DNA of 64,000 nt, from assembly GCF_016863435.1 (NCBI RefSeq), contig NZ_BOOW01000007.1, forward strand, positions 1-64,000, read 5' to 3'. Numbering within the stretch: position 1 is the stretch's first letter; every line of letters starts with the position of its first letter. Below, piece by piece: positions 56,104 through 64,000 of the stretch. The notes below the pieces were generated by a model. That model did no database searches, had not been told where the DNA came from, and was given only the letters and a program-made list of their open reading frames with translations. This DNA comes from Sinosporangium siamense (lineage in GTDB: Bacteria; Actinomycetota; Actinomycetes; Streptosporangiales; Streptosporangiaceae). The translations under genes were made by a program, and so were the position numbers.

Positions 56104-57243
56104 ATGAGCTCATTGATCGAGACCGAGGCCGGCCTTCCGGCACGGGCCGTTGTCGATCTCGCGGCCATCCGGCACAACGTCGGGCTGCTGCGAGCTCACG
56201 CACCGGGGGCCGAGACCTTGGTGGCGGTCAAAGCGGATGGATACGGCCACGGCCTCGTCGCCAGCGCCCAGGCCGCATTGGAGGCGGGCGCGGCCCGCAT
56301 CGGCACCGCGGTGCTCCAGGAGGCCTTCGCCCTGCGGGAGGCGGGCGTCACGGCGCCGATCCTGACCTGGCTCATCCCACCGGACGCGCCCCTGCGCCAG
56401 GCGATCGAGCTCGACGTCGAGCTCTCGGCCGCGGCGCCCTGGCTGCTCGACGCCGTCGCCGCGGCCGCCGGGGAGGCGGGCCGCGCGGCCCGGGTGCACC
56501 TGAAGGTCGACACGGGCATGTCCCGCGGCGGGGCCGGCCTGGCCGAGTGGCCGGATCTTGTCGACCGGGCTCTCGCCGTACAGGCCGAGGGGGCGGTGGA
56601 GATCGTCGGGCTCTGGTCGCACCTAGCATGTGCCGATATTCCCGGTCATCCGATGATCGAGGCGCAGTTGGCGGCCTTCAACGAGGCGCTGCACATCGCG
56701 GAGAAGAAGGGGGCCGCCGGATCCCATGTGATCCGGCATATTGCCAATTCGGCGGCGACGCTTACGCTGCCTGAGGCGCGTTACGACATGGTCCGGGTGG
56801 GCATCGCCGCCTATGGCCTGACGCCGATCCCGGAGCAGGACTTCGGCCTTGTGCCCGCCATGACGCTCATGGCACAGGTGGCGCTGACCAAGCGGGTGCC
56901 CGAGGGCAGCGGCGTGTCCTACGGCCATGTGCACGTGACCGACCGTGAGACGACGCTCGGGCTGGTGCCGCTGGGCTACGCTGACGGGGTCCTGCGGCAC
57001 GCCGGGGGCAGGGCCGAGGTGCTGGCCGCCGGGCGTCGCCGTACCATCGCCGGCCGGGTCTGCATGGACCAGTTCGTGATCGATGTGGGGGACGACGCCC
57101 TGGTGGCAGGGGACGAGGTCGTGCTTTTCGGGCCGGGGCACGGCGGCGAGCCGACCGCTCAGGAATGGGCGGATATCCTCGGCACGATCTCACATGAGAT
57201 CGTGACCAGGATCGGATTTCGTGTCCCGCGCGTTTACCGATAG
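56104..57243 (+). CDS. alr: Alanine racemase
   Basis: A 379-residue PLP enzyme making D-alanine for peptidoglycan. The PLP-binding Lys is K43 in AVKADGYGHG. HLKVDTGMSRGG, the substrate Tyr in GVSYGHV (about 272) and AGRVCMDQ are conserved. ATG 56104 gives RAVVDLAAIRHN in place. It is followed after 62 bases by the hydrolase gene, probably one transcript to tsaE. Confidence 0.97.
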   Translation: MSSLIETEAGLPARAVVDLAAIRHNVGLLRAHAPGAETLVAVKADGYGHGLVASAQAALEAGAARIGTAVLQEAFALREAGVTAPILTWLIPPDAPLRQAIELDVELSAAAPWLLDAVAAAAGEAGRAARVHLKVDTGMSRGGAGLAEWPDLVDRALAVQAEGAVEIVGLWSHLACADIPGHPMIEAQLAAFNEALHIAEKKGAAGSHVIRHIANSAATLTLPEARYDMVRVGIAAYGLTPIPEQDFGLVPAMTLMAQVALTKRVPEGSGVSYGHVHVTDRETTLGLVPLGYADGVLRHAGGRAEVLAAGRRRTIAGRVCMDQFVIDVGDDALVAGDEVVLFGPGHGGEPTAQEWADILGTISHEIVTRIGFRVPRVYR

Positions 57244-57305
57244 GGGACCTCCCGCGAAGGGCAGGGGGCGGACGCGGCGCGGGACGCGCAGGAAGGACCG
57301 GGCAC

Positions 57306-58382
57306 ATGGCTCCACGACGCCGTAAGGTCGGCATCGCAGGGGCGGTCGTCGGGGCCGCCTCCGCCGGTGTCGCGGGTCTGGCCCTGGCCAAACGTTATGC
57401 GGTCGGGCGCATCCGGCTGCAGCCCGACCCCGAGATGGACGAGCCTTTCGGCGAGCTCGGCGACGGCGGCACACCCGTGGTCACATCCGACGGCGTGACG
57501 CTCAACGTCGAGGTCGACGGGCCGGAGGACGCCCCGATAACGGTGGTCTTCTGCCATGGTTACACGCTCAATCTCAACTCCTGGCATTACCAGTGGCGGG
57601 AGATGCGCGAGACGCACCGTGTGGTGCTGTGGGATCAACGTTGCCATGGGCGCTCGCAGCGCTTCTGGACCAAGGACTCCTCGATCGACCGGCTCGGCGA
57701 CGATCTCTTCGACGTGCTTGAGGCCGTCGCGCCGGGACCCTGCGTGCTGGTCGGCCACTCCATGGGCGGCATGACGATCATGGCTCTGGCCGAGCGCCAC
57801 CCCGAGCTCTTCGGCGACCGCATCAAGGGCGTGGCGCTGATCTCCACCTCGGCCGGCCGGCTCGCCGAGATCTCCCTCGGCCTGCCCGCGCTGCTCGCCA
57901 AGGCCGTGCATTCGGTCGTGCCCTCGGCGGTGTCGCTGCTCGGCAGCAAGGGCGAGCTGGTCGACCGGGGCCGCGAGGCGGGCAACGATGTGGCTTTTTT
58001 GGCTTTGCGCTACCTCGGGTTCGGCGACCCCGCCGCGGTCAGCCCGACCGTGGTCGACTTCGTCGAGGCCATGATCCGGTCGACGCCCACCAACGTGATC
58101 GCGGACTTCTATCCGGCGCTCATGTCGCACGACAAGTTGTCCGCGCTCGACGTGCTCTGCGAGATCCCCTCGTCGATCATCGTGGGGGAGAAGGACTGGC
58201 TGACCCCGCCCGAGCACAGCAGGGCCATCGCCGACGTGCTGCCCCGCAGCAGGCTGATTGAGGTCGCGGGCAGTTCCCACCTCGTCTATCTTGAGCACCC
58301 GGGCGTCGTCAACGAGGCCCTGTGGGAGCTGATCAAGAGCGTCACACCTGACGCCGGCACCGGTCTGGAGGGCGAGGCATGA
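57306..58382 (+). CDS. Alpha/beta hydrolase
   Basis: A 358-residue protein. A hydrophobic N-terminal stretch after RRR (about 8-28) may anchor it in the membrane. The hydrolase core has HGYTLN, the nucleophile S152 in VGHSMGG, Asp in VGEKDWLTP and His in GSSHLVYLEHP. GGAAGGA precedes the ATG. It lies between alr and tsaE, and its stop overlaps the tsaE start (ATGA). The substrate is unknown. Confidence 0.92.
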   Translation: MAPRRRKVGIAGAVVGAASAGVAGLALAKRYAVGRIRLQPDPEMDEPFGELGDGGTPVVTSDGVTLNVEVDGPEDAPITVVFCHGYTLNLNSWHYQWREMRETHRVVLWDQRCHGRSQRFWTKDSSIDRLGDDLFDVLEAVAPGPCVLVGHSMGGMTIMALAERHPELFGDRIKGVALISTSAGRLAEISLGLPALLAKAVHSVVPSAVSLLGSKGELVDRGREAGNDVAFLALRYLGFGDPAAVSPTVVDFVEAMIRSTPTNVIADFYPALMSHDKLSALDVLCEIPSSIIVGEKDWLTPPEHSRAIADVLPRSRLIEVAGSSHLVYLEHPGVVNEALWELIKSVTPDAGTGLEGEA

Positions 58383-58831
58383 GCGAGGTCGTCGCGACCG
58401 ACGTGGCCATGCGCGAGTTCGGCGCGCGTGTCGCCGGGTTGCTGGCCCCGGGCGATCTTGTGGTGCTGTCCGGGCCGCTCGGCGCGGGCAAGACCACCCT
58501 TGTGCAGGGGCTCGCCGAGGGGCTCAAGGTGCGCGGGCCGATCACCTCCCCGACGTTCGTGATCTCCCGGGTGCATCCGTCGCTCTGCGGCGGTCCCGCG
58601 CTGGTGCACGTCGACGCCTATCGGCTGGGCGGCGACCTCGAGGTCGACGACCTCGACCTCGATGCCTCCCTGGAGGAGTCGGTGACCGTGGTCGAGTGGG
58701 GGGAGGGCCTGGTCGAGGGGCTCGCCGAGGACCGCCTGGAGATCCGCATCGACCGGCACGACGCCGACGAGGAGCGGGTCGTGCGCCTGACGGGGGTCGG
58801 CGAGCGCTGGGCCGACCTGCGGCTGCCCTAG
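58379..58831 (+). CDS. tsaE: tRNA t6A biosynthesis ATPase TsaE
   Basis: A 150-residue P-loop ATPase of the TsaB-TsaD-TsaE complex that makes threonylcarbamoyl-A37 in ANN-decoding tRNAs. Walker A GPLGAGKTT is at 32-40. ITSPTFVISRVH and VHVDAYRLGG match. It overlaps the hydrolase by four bases. Its partners tsaB and tsaD lie 1.6-2.7 kb downstream. Confidence 0.95.
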   Translation: MSEVVATDVAMREFGARVAGLLAPGDLVVLSGPLGAGKTTLVQGLAEGLKVRGPITSPTFVISRVHPSLCGGPALVHVDAYRLGGDLEVDDLDLDASLEESVTVVEWGEGLVEGLAEDRLEIRIDRHDADEERVVRLTGVGERWADLRLP

Positions 58832-59086
58832 AGCCCCGGCGCCGCCGGGGTTTCCGCGTGTTTCCGGTTGACGTTCCCGTGCGCTGAAACACTCGCATTC
58901 GCCGGTGGACGATGGCACGCTTGATCCATGTGCACCTGATGGGGATCACCGGGTTAAAGATCGCCCTGTTTAGGGTCTGCCCGGATTTTTCTGGGTATCA
59001 GGTGGAGTGCGGCGCAAGCATCGCGTGATGCTGGAGTTGCCAGTCGATCGGTCGGGTCGGGTCGGACGGCGAAGTGGAGTACGGCG
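58832..59086. other. tsaE-lipoprotein intergenic region
   Basis: A 255-base gap. No gene; slightly AT-rich near 58950-59000, where a promoter for the next two genes is likely but not pinned. Confidence 0.35.
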
Positions 59087-59734
59087 GTGCCTAGGGTCGG
59101 GCAGGTCATGGCGATCGGGGCTGTTGTCCTGATCGGAGCGGTTGGATGCACGGGAGGGGAAGAGCCGGCTTTAGTAGCAGACAGCGCCACCGCGACCCCC
59201 ACGGCCTCAACGGCCGAAGTGGTGGGGCGCGAGGACGTCGCGATCAGACTTAACCCCGAACGTGTCACCGAGGGCGAACGCACCAGCGTGTGGGTGCTCG
59301 CCAACTGCCCGGTCCCCGAGGGCGGGCCGGACCACAGTGGCACGGCCACCTCGGAGGCGTTCATCCGCGCCGTCACCCTCGAACCCGTTCCCGCCGCGAC
59401 CCCCAGTCCGCGGTCGACCTCGGCCACCCCGGCGCCGCCCGCGCGCGGCCCGTGGGTCCGCGGCGAGGCGAGAGTCACCCCCACGGTCGACCGGGGCACC
59501 TACGAGGTCTCGATCAAGTGTGAGGGCACCAACGACACGGGTACGGCGAGGCTGCGCGTCGTCCGGCGCCCCGAGGTCGTGCCGGACCGGGCCCCGCGCG
59601 CCGGCGGCGGTGGCACGGCTGCGGGCAACATGACGGAGGAATCGGGCATCTCACCCGGCACGATCGCGCTGGTCGGCGCGGCTGTGCTGGGCGGCGGGGC
59701 AGGCCTTGTGGCTTGGCGGCGTCGCCGTACGTAA
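59087..59734 (+). CDS. Secreted protein with C-terminal membrane anchor, candidate sortase substrate
   Basis: A 215-residue protein. The N-terminal hydrophobic stretch ends at C21 in GAVGC, a weak lipobox. The body has two Cys residues (ANCPVPEGG and IKCEGTND), likely a disulphide, and a Pro/Ala/Thr linker. The C-terminus is a hydrophobic span (GTIALVGAAVLGGGAGLVAW) and RRRRT, the layout of a sorting signal, but no LPxTG is present. The next gene is a sortase, 121 bases away. Substrate status is inferred from neighbourhood and layout. Confidence 0.75.
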   Translation: MPRVGQVMAIGAVVLIGAVGCTGGEEPALVADSATATPTASTAEVVGREDVAIRLNPERVTEGERTSVWVLANCPVPEGGPDHSGTATSEAFIRAVTLEPVPAATPSPRSTSATPAPPARGPWVRGEARVTPTVDRGTYEVSIKCEGTNDTGTARLRVVRRPEVVPDRAPRAGGGGTAAGNMTEESGISPGTIALVGAAVLGGGAGLVAWRRRRT

Positions 59735-59855
59735 TGCGCTACCTGCACTTCTCCCTTCCCCTGGCACGGGCCCTCCGCGTGCGGGACCGCGATGAGCGGC
59801 GCGTTTCGAGCGGAACCGGCGGTCGGCCGGGTGCCGGGGTGACGAGGGTTCGGTA

Positions 59856-60416
59856 ATGGCGGATTCCTCTGGGCGGCGGCGGTTCGTCATCGCCGCCGTC
59901 ATCACCGGCGCCGTGCTCTTCGCAGTCGGCCGCACCTCGACCGACTCCGAGGACGACGTCGTGCCCGAACAGGTCGACATCCCCTCGATCGAGGTCGACG
60001 CGCCGCTGATGGAGCTCGGCATGACGAAGGGCGGGGATGTCGAGCTTCCGCCGTACGAGGAACCCAAGATGGCCGGGTGGTTCAAGCACAGCGCCGTGCC
60101 CGGCGACGAGGGCGCCTCGGTGATCATCGGGCATGTGGACACCAAGACCGAGCCTGCCGTCTTCTTCAAGCTCAAGCAGCTTAAAAAGGGACAGATCGTG
60201 CGGGTGAAGCGCAGCGACGGGAAGACCGCTGAATATCGGGTCGAGTCCCTTGAACAGATCGACAAGAACAAGTTCCCCACCAAACGCGTGTACCTCGGGG
60301 AGGGGCTCCGGCTGATCACCTGTGGTGGGCCGTTCGATTGGAAGAGCCGGGAATACCGCGACAACGTCATCGTCTACGCCTCGCTCGTGCGTCCCGTCCG
60401 CGCTTCTGCCGGCTAG
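59856..60416 (+). CDS. Class F sortase
   Basis: A 186-residue membrane-anchored transpeptidase. One N-terminal span (9-25) places the catalytic domain outside. The triad is H93 in IIGHVD, C156 in LITCGG and R168 in YRDNVIVYA. The short length and ITCGGPFD with EYRDNVIVYA are typical of class F of actinomycetes. ATG 59856. The upstream protein is the obvious candidate substrate. It sits inside the t6A gene group. Confidence 0.9.
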   Translation: MADSSGRRRFVIAAVITGAVLFAVGRTSTDSEDDVVPEQVDIPSIEVDAPLMELGMTKGGDVELPPYEEPKMAGWFKHSAVPGDEGASVIIGHVDTKTEPAVFFKLKQLKKGQIVRVKRSDGKTAEYRVESLEQIDKNKFPTKRVYLGEGLRLITCGGPFDWKSREYRDNVIVYASLVRPVRASAG

Positions 60417-60452
60417 CGGTGGACCGGGCTCGCGGCGAACGGACTACCCTTG

Positions 60453-61115
60453 ATGTTCGTGCTGGTCCTGGCCTTTGACACCGCGACCCCCGCCGTCACC
60501 GCCGCCGTCGCGGGCAGTGACCGGGTGCTCGCCGAATCCACAGTCGTCGACGCCCGCCGCCACGGTGAGCTGCTGGTTCCGACGATCGAGACCGTGCTCG
60601 GCGAGGCGGGCGTGACGCTCGGTGATATCACGGCGATCGTCTGCGGCACCGGTCCCGGCCCCTACACGGGCCTGCGCGTCGGTCTCATGACCGCTCAGGC
60701 GTTGTCCACCGCCCTCGGCGTGCCCGCGCACGGCATCTGCACCCTCGACGCGGTCGCATACGGCAGCGGGCTGCCCGGCCCCTTCCTCGTCGCCACCGAC
60801 GCCCGCCGCAAAGAGGTGTTCTGGGCACATTACGACGACGCGCGCACCCGCGCCCACGGCCCGGCGGTCGACCTGCCGAAAGACCTGCCCGGCGAGCTGC
60901 CCGTGGCCGGGGCCGGCGCCGCGCTCTACCGCGACGTGATCGGTGCCGGGCGTGTCGTCGACACCGCACCCCACTATCCCTTCGCCGGCACGCTGGCCTC
61001 GCTGGCCGTCGAGCGGCTCACGACCCCCGGCGTGACCCTCGACCCGCCGCTGCCGATCTATCTGCGCCGCCCCGACGCGGTCGTCCCCGGGGCGCCGAAG
61101 AAGGTGACGGTGTGA
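60453..61115 (+). CDS. tsaB: tRNA t6A biosynthesis protein TsaB
   Basis: A 220-residue partner of TsaD. It has LAFDTATPAVTAAV at the N-terminus and GTGPGPYTGLRVGL in the ASKHA-type fold. ATG 60453 is used; GTG 60459 is possible. Its stop overlaps the rimI GTG by four bases. Confidence 0.95.
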   Translation: MFVLVLAFDTATPAVTAAVAGSDRVLAESTVVDARRHGELLVPTIETVLGEAGVTLGDITAIVCGTGPGPYTGLRVGLMTAQALSTALGVPAHGICTLDAVAYGSGLPGPFLVATDARRKEVFWAHYDDARTRAHGPAVDLPKDLPGELPVAGAGAALYRDVIGAGRVVDTAPHYPFAGTLASLAVERLTTPGVTLDPPLPIYLRRPDAVVPGAPKKVTV

Positions 61116-61567
61116 CCGAGATCACGATCCGCCGCATGACCGGCGCCGACCTGGCACCGGTCATGGCGATCGAGCGGGCGACCTTCCCCGCCGACGCCTG
61201 GACCGAGTCCATGATGCGCGGCGAGCTCGCCGACCAGCCCCGCACCCGGCACTACGTCGTGGCCCTGCTCGACGGCGCCGTCGTCGCCTACGGCGGCCTC
61301 GCGGCCGCAGGAGACCAGGCCGACGTGCAGACCATCGCGGTGCTCGCCGAGCACCGGCGGCTCGGCATAGGCCGCAAGATCATGGATGAGCTGCTCGCCG
61401 AGGCCGTGCGTCGCGGCGCGGAGTCGGTGTTCCTTGAGGTCAGGGCCGACAATGAGAGCGCTCAGGCGATGTACGACGACTTCGGGTTCGAGCGGATCGG
61501 CACCCGGGTGAGCTACTACGACGACGGCACCGACGCGATCGTGATGACGAGGAAGACCGATGGCTGA
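61112..61567 (+). CDS. rimI: Ribosomal-protein-alanine N-acetyltransferase RimI
   Basis: A 151-residue GNAT acetyltransferase, named for acetylating S18. The acetyl-CoA site is [10 protein letters not shown] (about 86-95), and [17 protein letters not shown] is the conserved C-terminal block. It sits between tsaB and tsaD and overlaps both, the standard actinomycete order. Confidence 0.93.
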   Translation: MTEITIRRMTGADLAPVMAIERATFPADAWTESMMRGELADQPRTRHYVVALLDGAVVAYGGLAAAGDQADVQTIAVLAEHRRLGIGRKIMDELLAEAVRRGAESVFLEVRADNESAQAMYDDFGFERIGTRVSYYDDGTDAIVMTRKTDG

Positions 61568-62591
61568 CGCACCCCTGGTCCTGGGCATCGAGACCTCCTG
61601 CGACGAGACCGGCGTCGGGATCGTCCGAGGGCACACCCTGCTGGCCAACACCATCGCCTCAAGCGTGGAAGAGCACGCCAGGTTCGGCGGCGTCGTGCCC
61701 GAGGTGGCCTCCCGGGCCCACCTGGAGGCCATGGCGCCCACCGTCGAGCGGGCACTCGACCAGGCCGGGCTGCGCCTCACCGACATCGACGCCATCGCCG
61801 TCACCGCCGGCCCAGGCCTCGCCGGAGCCCTCCTCGTCGGCGTCGCCGCCGCCAAGGCCTACTCCCTCGGCCTCGGCATCCCGCTCTACGGCGTCAACCA
61901 CCTCGCCGCCCACGTCGCCGTCGACCAGCTTGAGCACGGGGCGCTGCCCAAGCCCTGCATCGCCATGCTCGTGTCCGGCGGCCACTCCTCGCTGCTGCTT
62001 GTGCCCGACGTCGCCAAAGAGGTCATCCCGCTCGGCTCGACCATCGACGACGCGGCGGGTGAGGCCTTCGACAAGGTGGCCCGCCTTCTCGGGCTTCCCT
62101 TCCCGGGCGGCCCCTACATCGACCGCGCGGCCACGTCCGGGTCGGCCACCGCCATCCACTTCCCCCGGGGGAAGTACAACGACGGGACCTATGACTTCTC
62201 CTTCTCCGGGCTCAAGACGGCGGTCGCTCGGTGGGTCGAGGCGCGGCTGGCAGCGGGGGAGAGCATTCCCGTCTCCGATGTCGCGGCGTCTTTTCAGGAG
62301 GCCGTTGTCGACGTTCTCACGCGTAAGGCCATCGCGGCCTGCCGCACCCATGGTGTCCGGGATCTGCTGATCGGTGGTGGGGTGGCGGCCAACTCGCGTC
62401 TGCGGGCTTTGGCGCAGGAGCGTTGTGACGCCGCCGGCATTCGTCTGCGGGTGCCGCGTCCTGGCTTGTGCACCGACAACGGTGCGATGGTGGCCACTCT
62501 TGGCTCCGATCTGGTCGCCGCGGGGGTCGCGCCGTCGCTGATGGATATTCCGGCGGACTCCTCGATGCCGGTCACGACCGTGCACGTGTGA
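61560..62591 (+). CDS. tsaD: tRNA N6-adenosine threonylcarbamoyltransferase TsaD
   Basis: A 343-residue catalytic subunit for t6A. It has [12 protein letters not shown], the metal His pair H114 and H118 in NHLAAH, and [10 protein letters not shown] and [10 protein letters not shown]. It overlaps rimI by eight bases. It completes the tsaB-rimI-tsaD run; tsaE is at 58379. Confidence 0.97.
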   Translation: MADAPLVLGIETSCDETGVGIVRGHTLLANTIASSVEEHARFGGVVPEVASRAHLEAMAPTVERALDQAGLRLTDIDAIAVTAGPGLAGALLVGVAAAKAYSLGLGIPLYGVNHLAAHVAVDQLEHGALPKPCIAMLVSGGHSSLLLVPDVAKEVIPLGSTIDDAAGEAFDKVARLLGLPFPGGPYIDRAATSGSATAIHFPRGKYNDGTYDFSFSGLKTAVARWVEARLAAGESIPVSDVAASFQEAVVDVLTRKAIAACRTHGVRDLLIGGGVAANSRLRALAQERCDAAGIRLRVPRPGLCTDNGAMVATLGSDLVAAGVAPSLMDIPADSSMPVTTVHV

Positions 62592-62649
62592 GGCTTTCCC
62601 TGCTTCGGGGCCGAGGGCTCAGGCCCAAGGCTGCGCCTCCATCGGCGAG

Positions 62650-63036
62650 GTGCCGGCCGGGCAGTATCCGACTGGATTCGTGCGGCGATCGCCGAAGGGT
62701 TGCGTTCGACCGGGGTGGGCGTGCAAGTTCCTCGCGCAGCGTCGCGTCCAACGCTCGTGCCCGACTGGCCGGATCACCAGGGTCCAGCGCGTCGGGCCAC
62801 GGGCCGCCGACGGACTTCTGGCGGGGTTGTTCGCGGGGTTCTGCGCACGCGGTGATCTCAAGGCGCTCGGGTTGACGCTGCCCGCCTACCTCGCCGACCT
62901 TGGGACGGACGATGACCTGGTGCGGCTCACCACGGCCTTGCACATGGTGCACGCCGGCCGATGGTCGCCGGAGGGCGAGCAACGCGTTCTGGGGGCGGCC
63001 ATCGGCACGCTGAGCGGCGCCGCCACGGGCGCCTGA
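62650..63036 (+). CDS. Hypothetical protein or gene remnant
   Basis: The last 75 codons (from about ADGLLAGLFAGF to the TGA at 63036) have strong G/C third-position bias and read like a real helical protein. The first 50 residues are Arg/Cys rich and do not look native, so the start is unclear. I do not recognise a family. It may be the 3' remnant of a degraded gene behind tsaD. Confidence 0.4.
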   Translation: MPAGQYPTGFVRRSPKGCVRPGWACKFLAQRRVQRSCPTGRITRVQRVGPRAADGLLAGLFAGFCARGDLKALGLTLPAYLADLGTDDDLVRLTTALHMVHAGRWSPEGEQRVLGAAIGTLSGAATGA

Positions 63037-63203
63037 GGCGGCCCCGCGGGTGGTTTAGGGCTCCACGCCGTTCTGGTCGCCACAGTCGATTTGAGGCGGC
63101 CCTGCCGGCGGCGGGGTCAGGACCTCGGCTCGGAAACCGGGCTGTCCTTGTCGCAGGGGCCGGAGGAACCTCTGCCGAACTCGGCCGGGGGACCGGGGCC
63201 GGG

Positions 63204-64000
63204 TCAGTCCTTGGTGACGCGGCTGGGGCGGAGGAGGGCTTCGGCGAGGGCCAGCATGGTTTCCTCCAGGGCGCCGAGGCGGCGGGTGAGGTCGGTGTGG
63301 GCGGGTTTGACGATGCCGCTCAGGGTCTCGGAGAGCTGGTCGCAGTCAGGGCGGGTGCTCACGGCGGTGATCAAGGTGTCGGCGGCCTCGGTCAGGCGCT
63401 GGTCGAGTGAGTCGAAGCGCTTGTCGTGTCTGCCGCCCTGAGAGTCGATCAGCTCGCCGACGCGCTCGGTGATGCCGAGGCTGGCCGGGAGCCGGCTGAC
63501 ACTCTGGTTGACGGCCTCGACGCGGTCGTCGACGGTCTCCAGGTGCTCGTTGGTCTTGTCGGCCTGGCCGGACAGGTGCACGAGGCGTGTGTCGACGTTG
63601 TCGAAGCGGCCGGTGAGCTTGCCCTGCACGTCGCCGAGGCTGCCGGTCAGGGTGCCCTGGATGTCGCCGAGGTGCTCGGTGAGGCGGCCCTCGACCTCGC
63701 CGAGGTGGCCGTTGAGCTCGCTGAGCCTGCCGTCGGCGCCCACGATGAGGTCGTCCTGCCGGTTGAGGTGGCCGTCGACGGTGGTGATGCGCTCGTCGAG
63801 GGTCGTGAACCGGGTGTCGACCCGCCCGTCGAGGGAGTCGAAGCGGTCGTTGTGGTGGGCCAGGCGGGTGTCGATCGTGCCCAGCCTGCCGTCGACGGAG
63901 GCCAGGTGGGTGCGGACCTCGCCCATGGCGCCGTCGAGGGGGCCGAGCCGCTGGTCGACGCCCTGGAGCCGGCTGTCGACGGAGGCCAGGTGGGTGCGAA
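63204..64000 (-). CDS. Long heptad-repeat coiled-coil protein (partial, 5' end outside the window)
   Basis: At least 265 residues; the start lies beyond base 64000. Most of it follows a strict seven-residue rhythm, D/E-G-R-L-x-x-V/L, as in DGRLSELNGHLGEVEGRL. The segment VRTHLASVD occurs twice (63903-63926 region and at the very edge), so longer repeats lie inside the heptads. The final 60 residues lose the rhythm. It is probably a long parallel coiled coil; the role is unknown. Confidence 0.8.
   Translation of the reverse strand, partial: RTHLASVDSRLQGVDQRLGPLDGAMGEVRTHLASVDGRLGTIDTRLAHHNDRFDSLDGRVDTRFTTLDERITTVDGHLNRQDDLIVGADGRLSELNGHLGEVEGRLTEHLGDIQGTLTGSLGDVQGKLTGRFDNVDTRLVHLSGQADKTNEHLETVDDRVEAVNQSVSRLPASLGITERVGELIDSQGGRHDKRFDSLDQRLTEAADTLITAVSTRPDCDQLSETLSGIVKPAHTDLTRRLGALEETMLALAEALLRPSRVTKD

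Overview
The window is chromosomal DNA from a high-GC actinomycete. Gene order, near-total G/C at third codon positions, frequent GTG/TTG starts, zinc-type S14, S4 and L36 proteins and a class F sortase all fit the Actinobacteria. The overall protein style suggests the order Streptosporangiales (Nonomuraea/Streptosporangium-like), but that placement is inference and no search was run.

Layout. 24-3899 is rpoC. 3900-8900 is an accessory insert between rpoC and the str operon: short dispersed motifs, tRNA-Pro(GGG), and a minus-strand three-gene operon (MoxR AAA+ ATPase, DUF2201-type metallopeptidase/vWA protein, W/G-repeat solenoid protein). That operon has a promoter whose -35 and -10 lie in two TetR-type palindromes, next to a decayed TetR C-terminus. 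8878-13479 is the str operon (rpsL, rpsG, fusA, tuf). 13480-23487 is the S10/spc cluster (rpsJ to rplO), opening with a large leader hairpin. 23777-33227 is secY, adk, map, a DUF1707 protein, infA, rpmJ, rpsM, rpsK, rpsD, rpoA, rplQ and truA.

33274-37976 (minus) holds two paralogous single-pass membrane proteins, one with a proline-rich N-terminal region of nearly 700 residues, and a membrane-anchored CAP/SCP protein. 38160-40712 is rplM, rpsI, glmM. 40832-46451 (minus) is a four-gene ABC-2 export cluster, a DUF389 membrane protein and coaA. 46691-48550 is glmS.

48859-54185 is a second accessory stretch: a Tat-exported PhoX-like protein, an 8-bp tandem repeat abutting an IS5-family element, a P-loop kinase-like protein, acpS, a hemerythrin protein and a fusion of an F420-type (DDN) nitroreductase with a hemerythrin domain. 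54250-62591 carries the NAD(P)HX repair enzyme, alr, an alpha/beta hydrolase and the t6A genes tsaE, tsaB, rimI and tsaD. A candidate sortase substrate and a class F sortase sit between tsaE and tsaB. The window ends in a long heptad-repeat coiled-coil protein that runs off the right edge.

As a whole this is the translation/transcription core plus cell-wall precursor genes (glmM, glmS, alr), broken by accessory islets. The most novel-looking parts are the MoxR-vWA-solenoid operon, the nitroreductase-hemerythrin fusion, the sortase pair inside the t6A locus, and the tandem repeat that seems derived from an IS tip.
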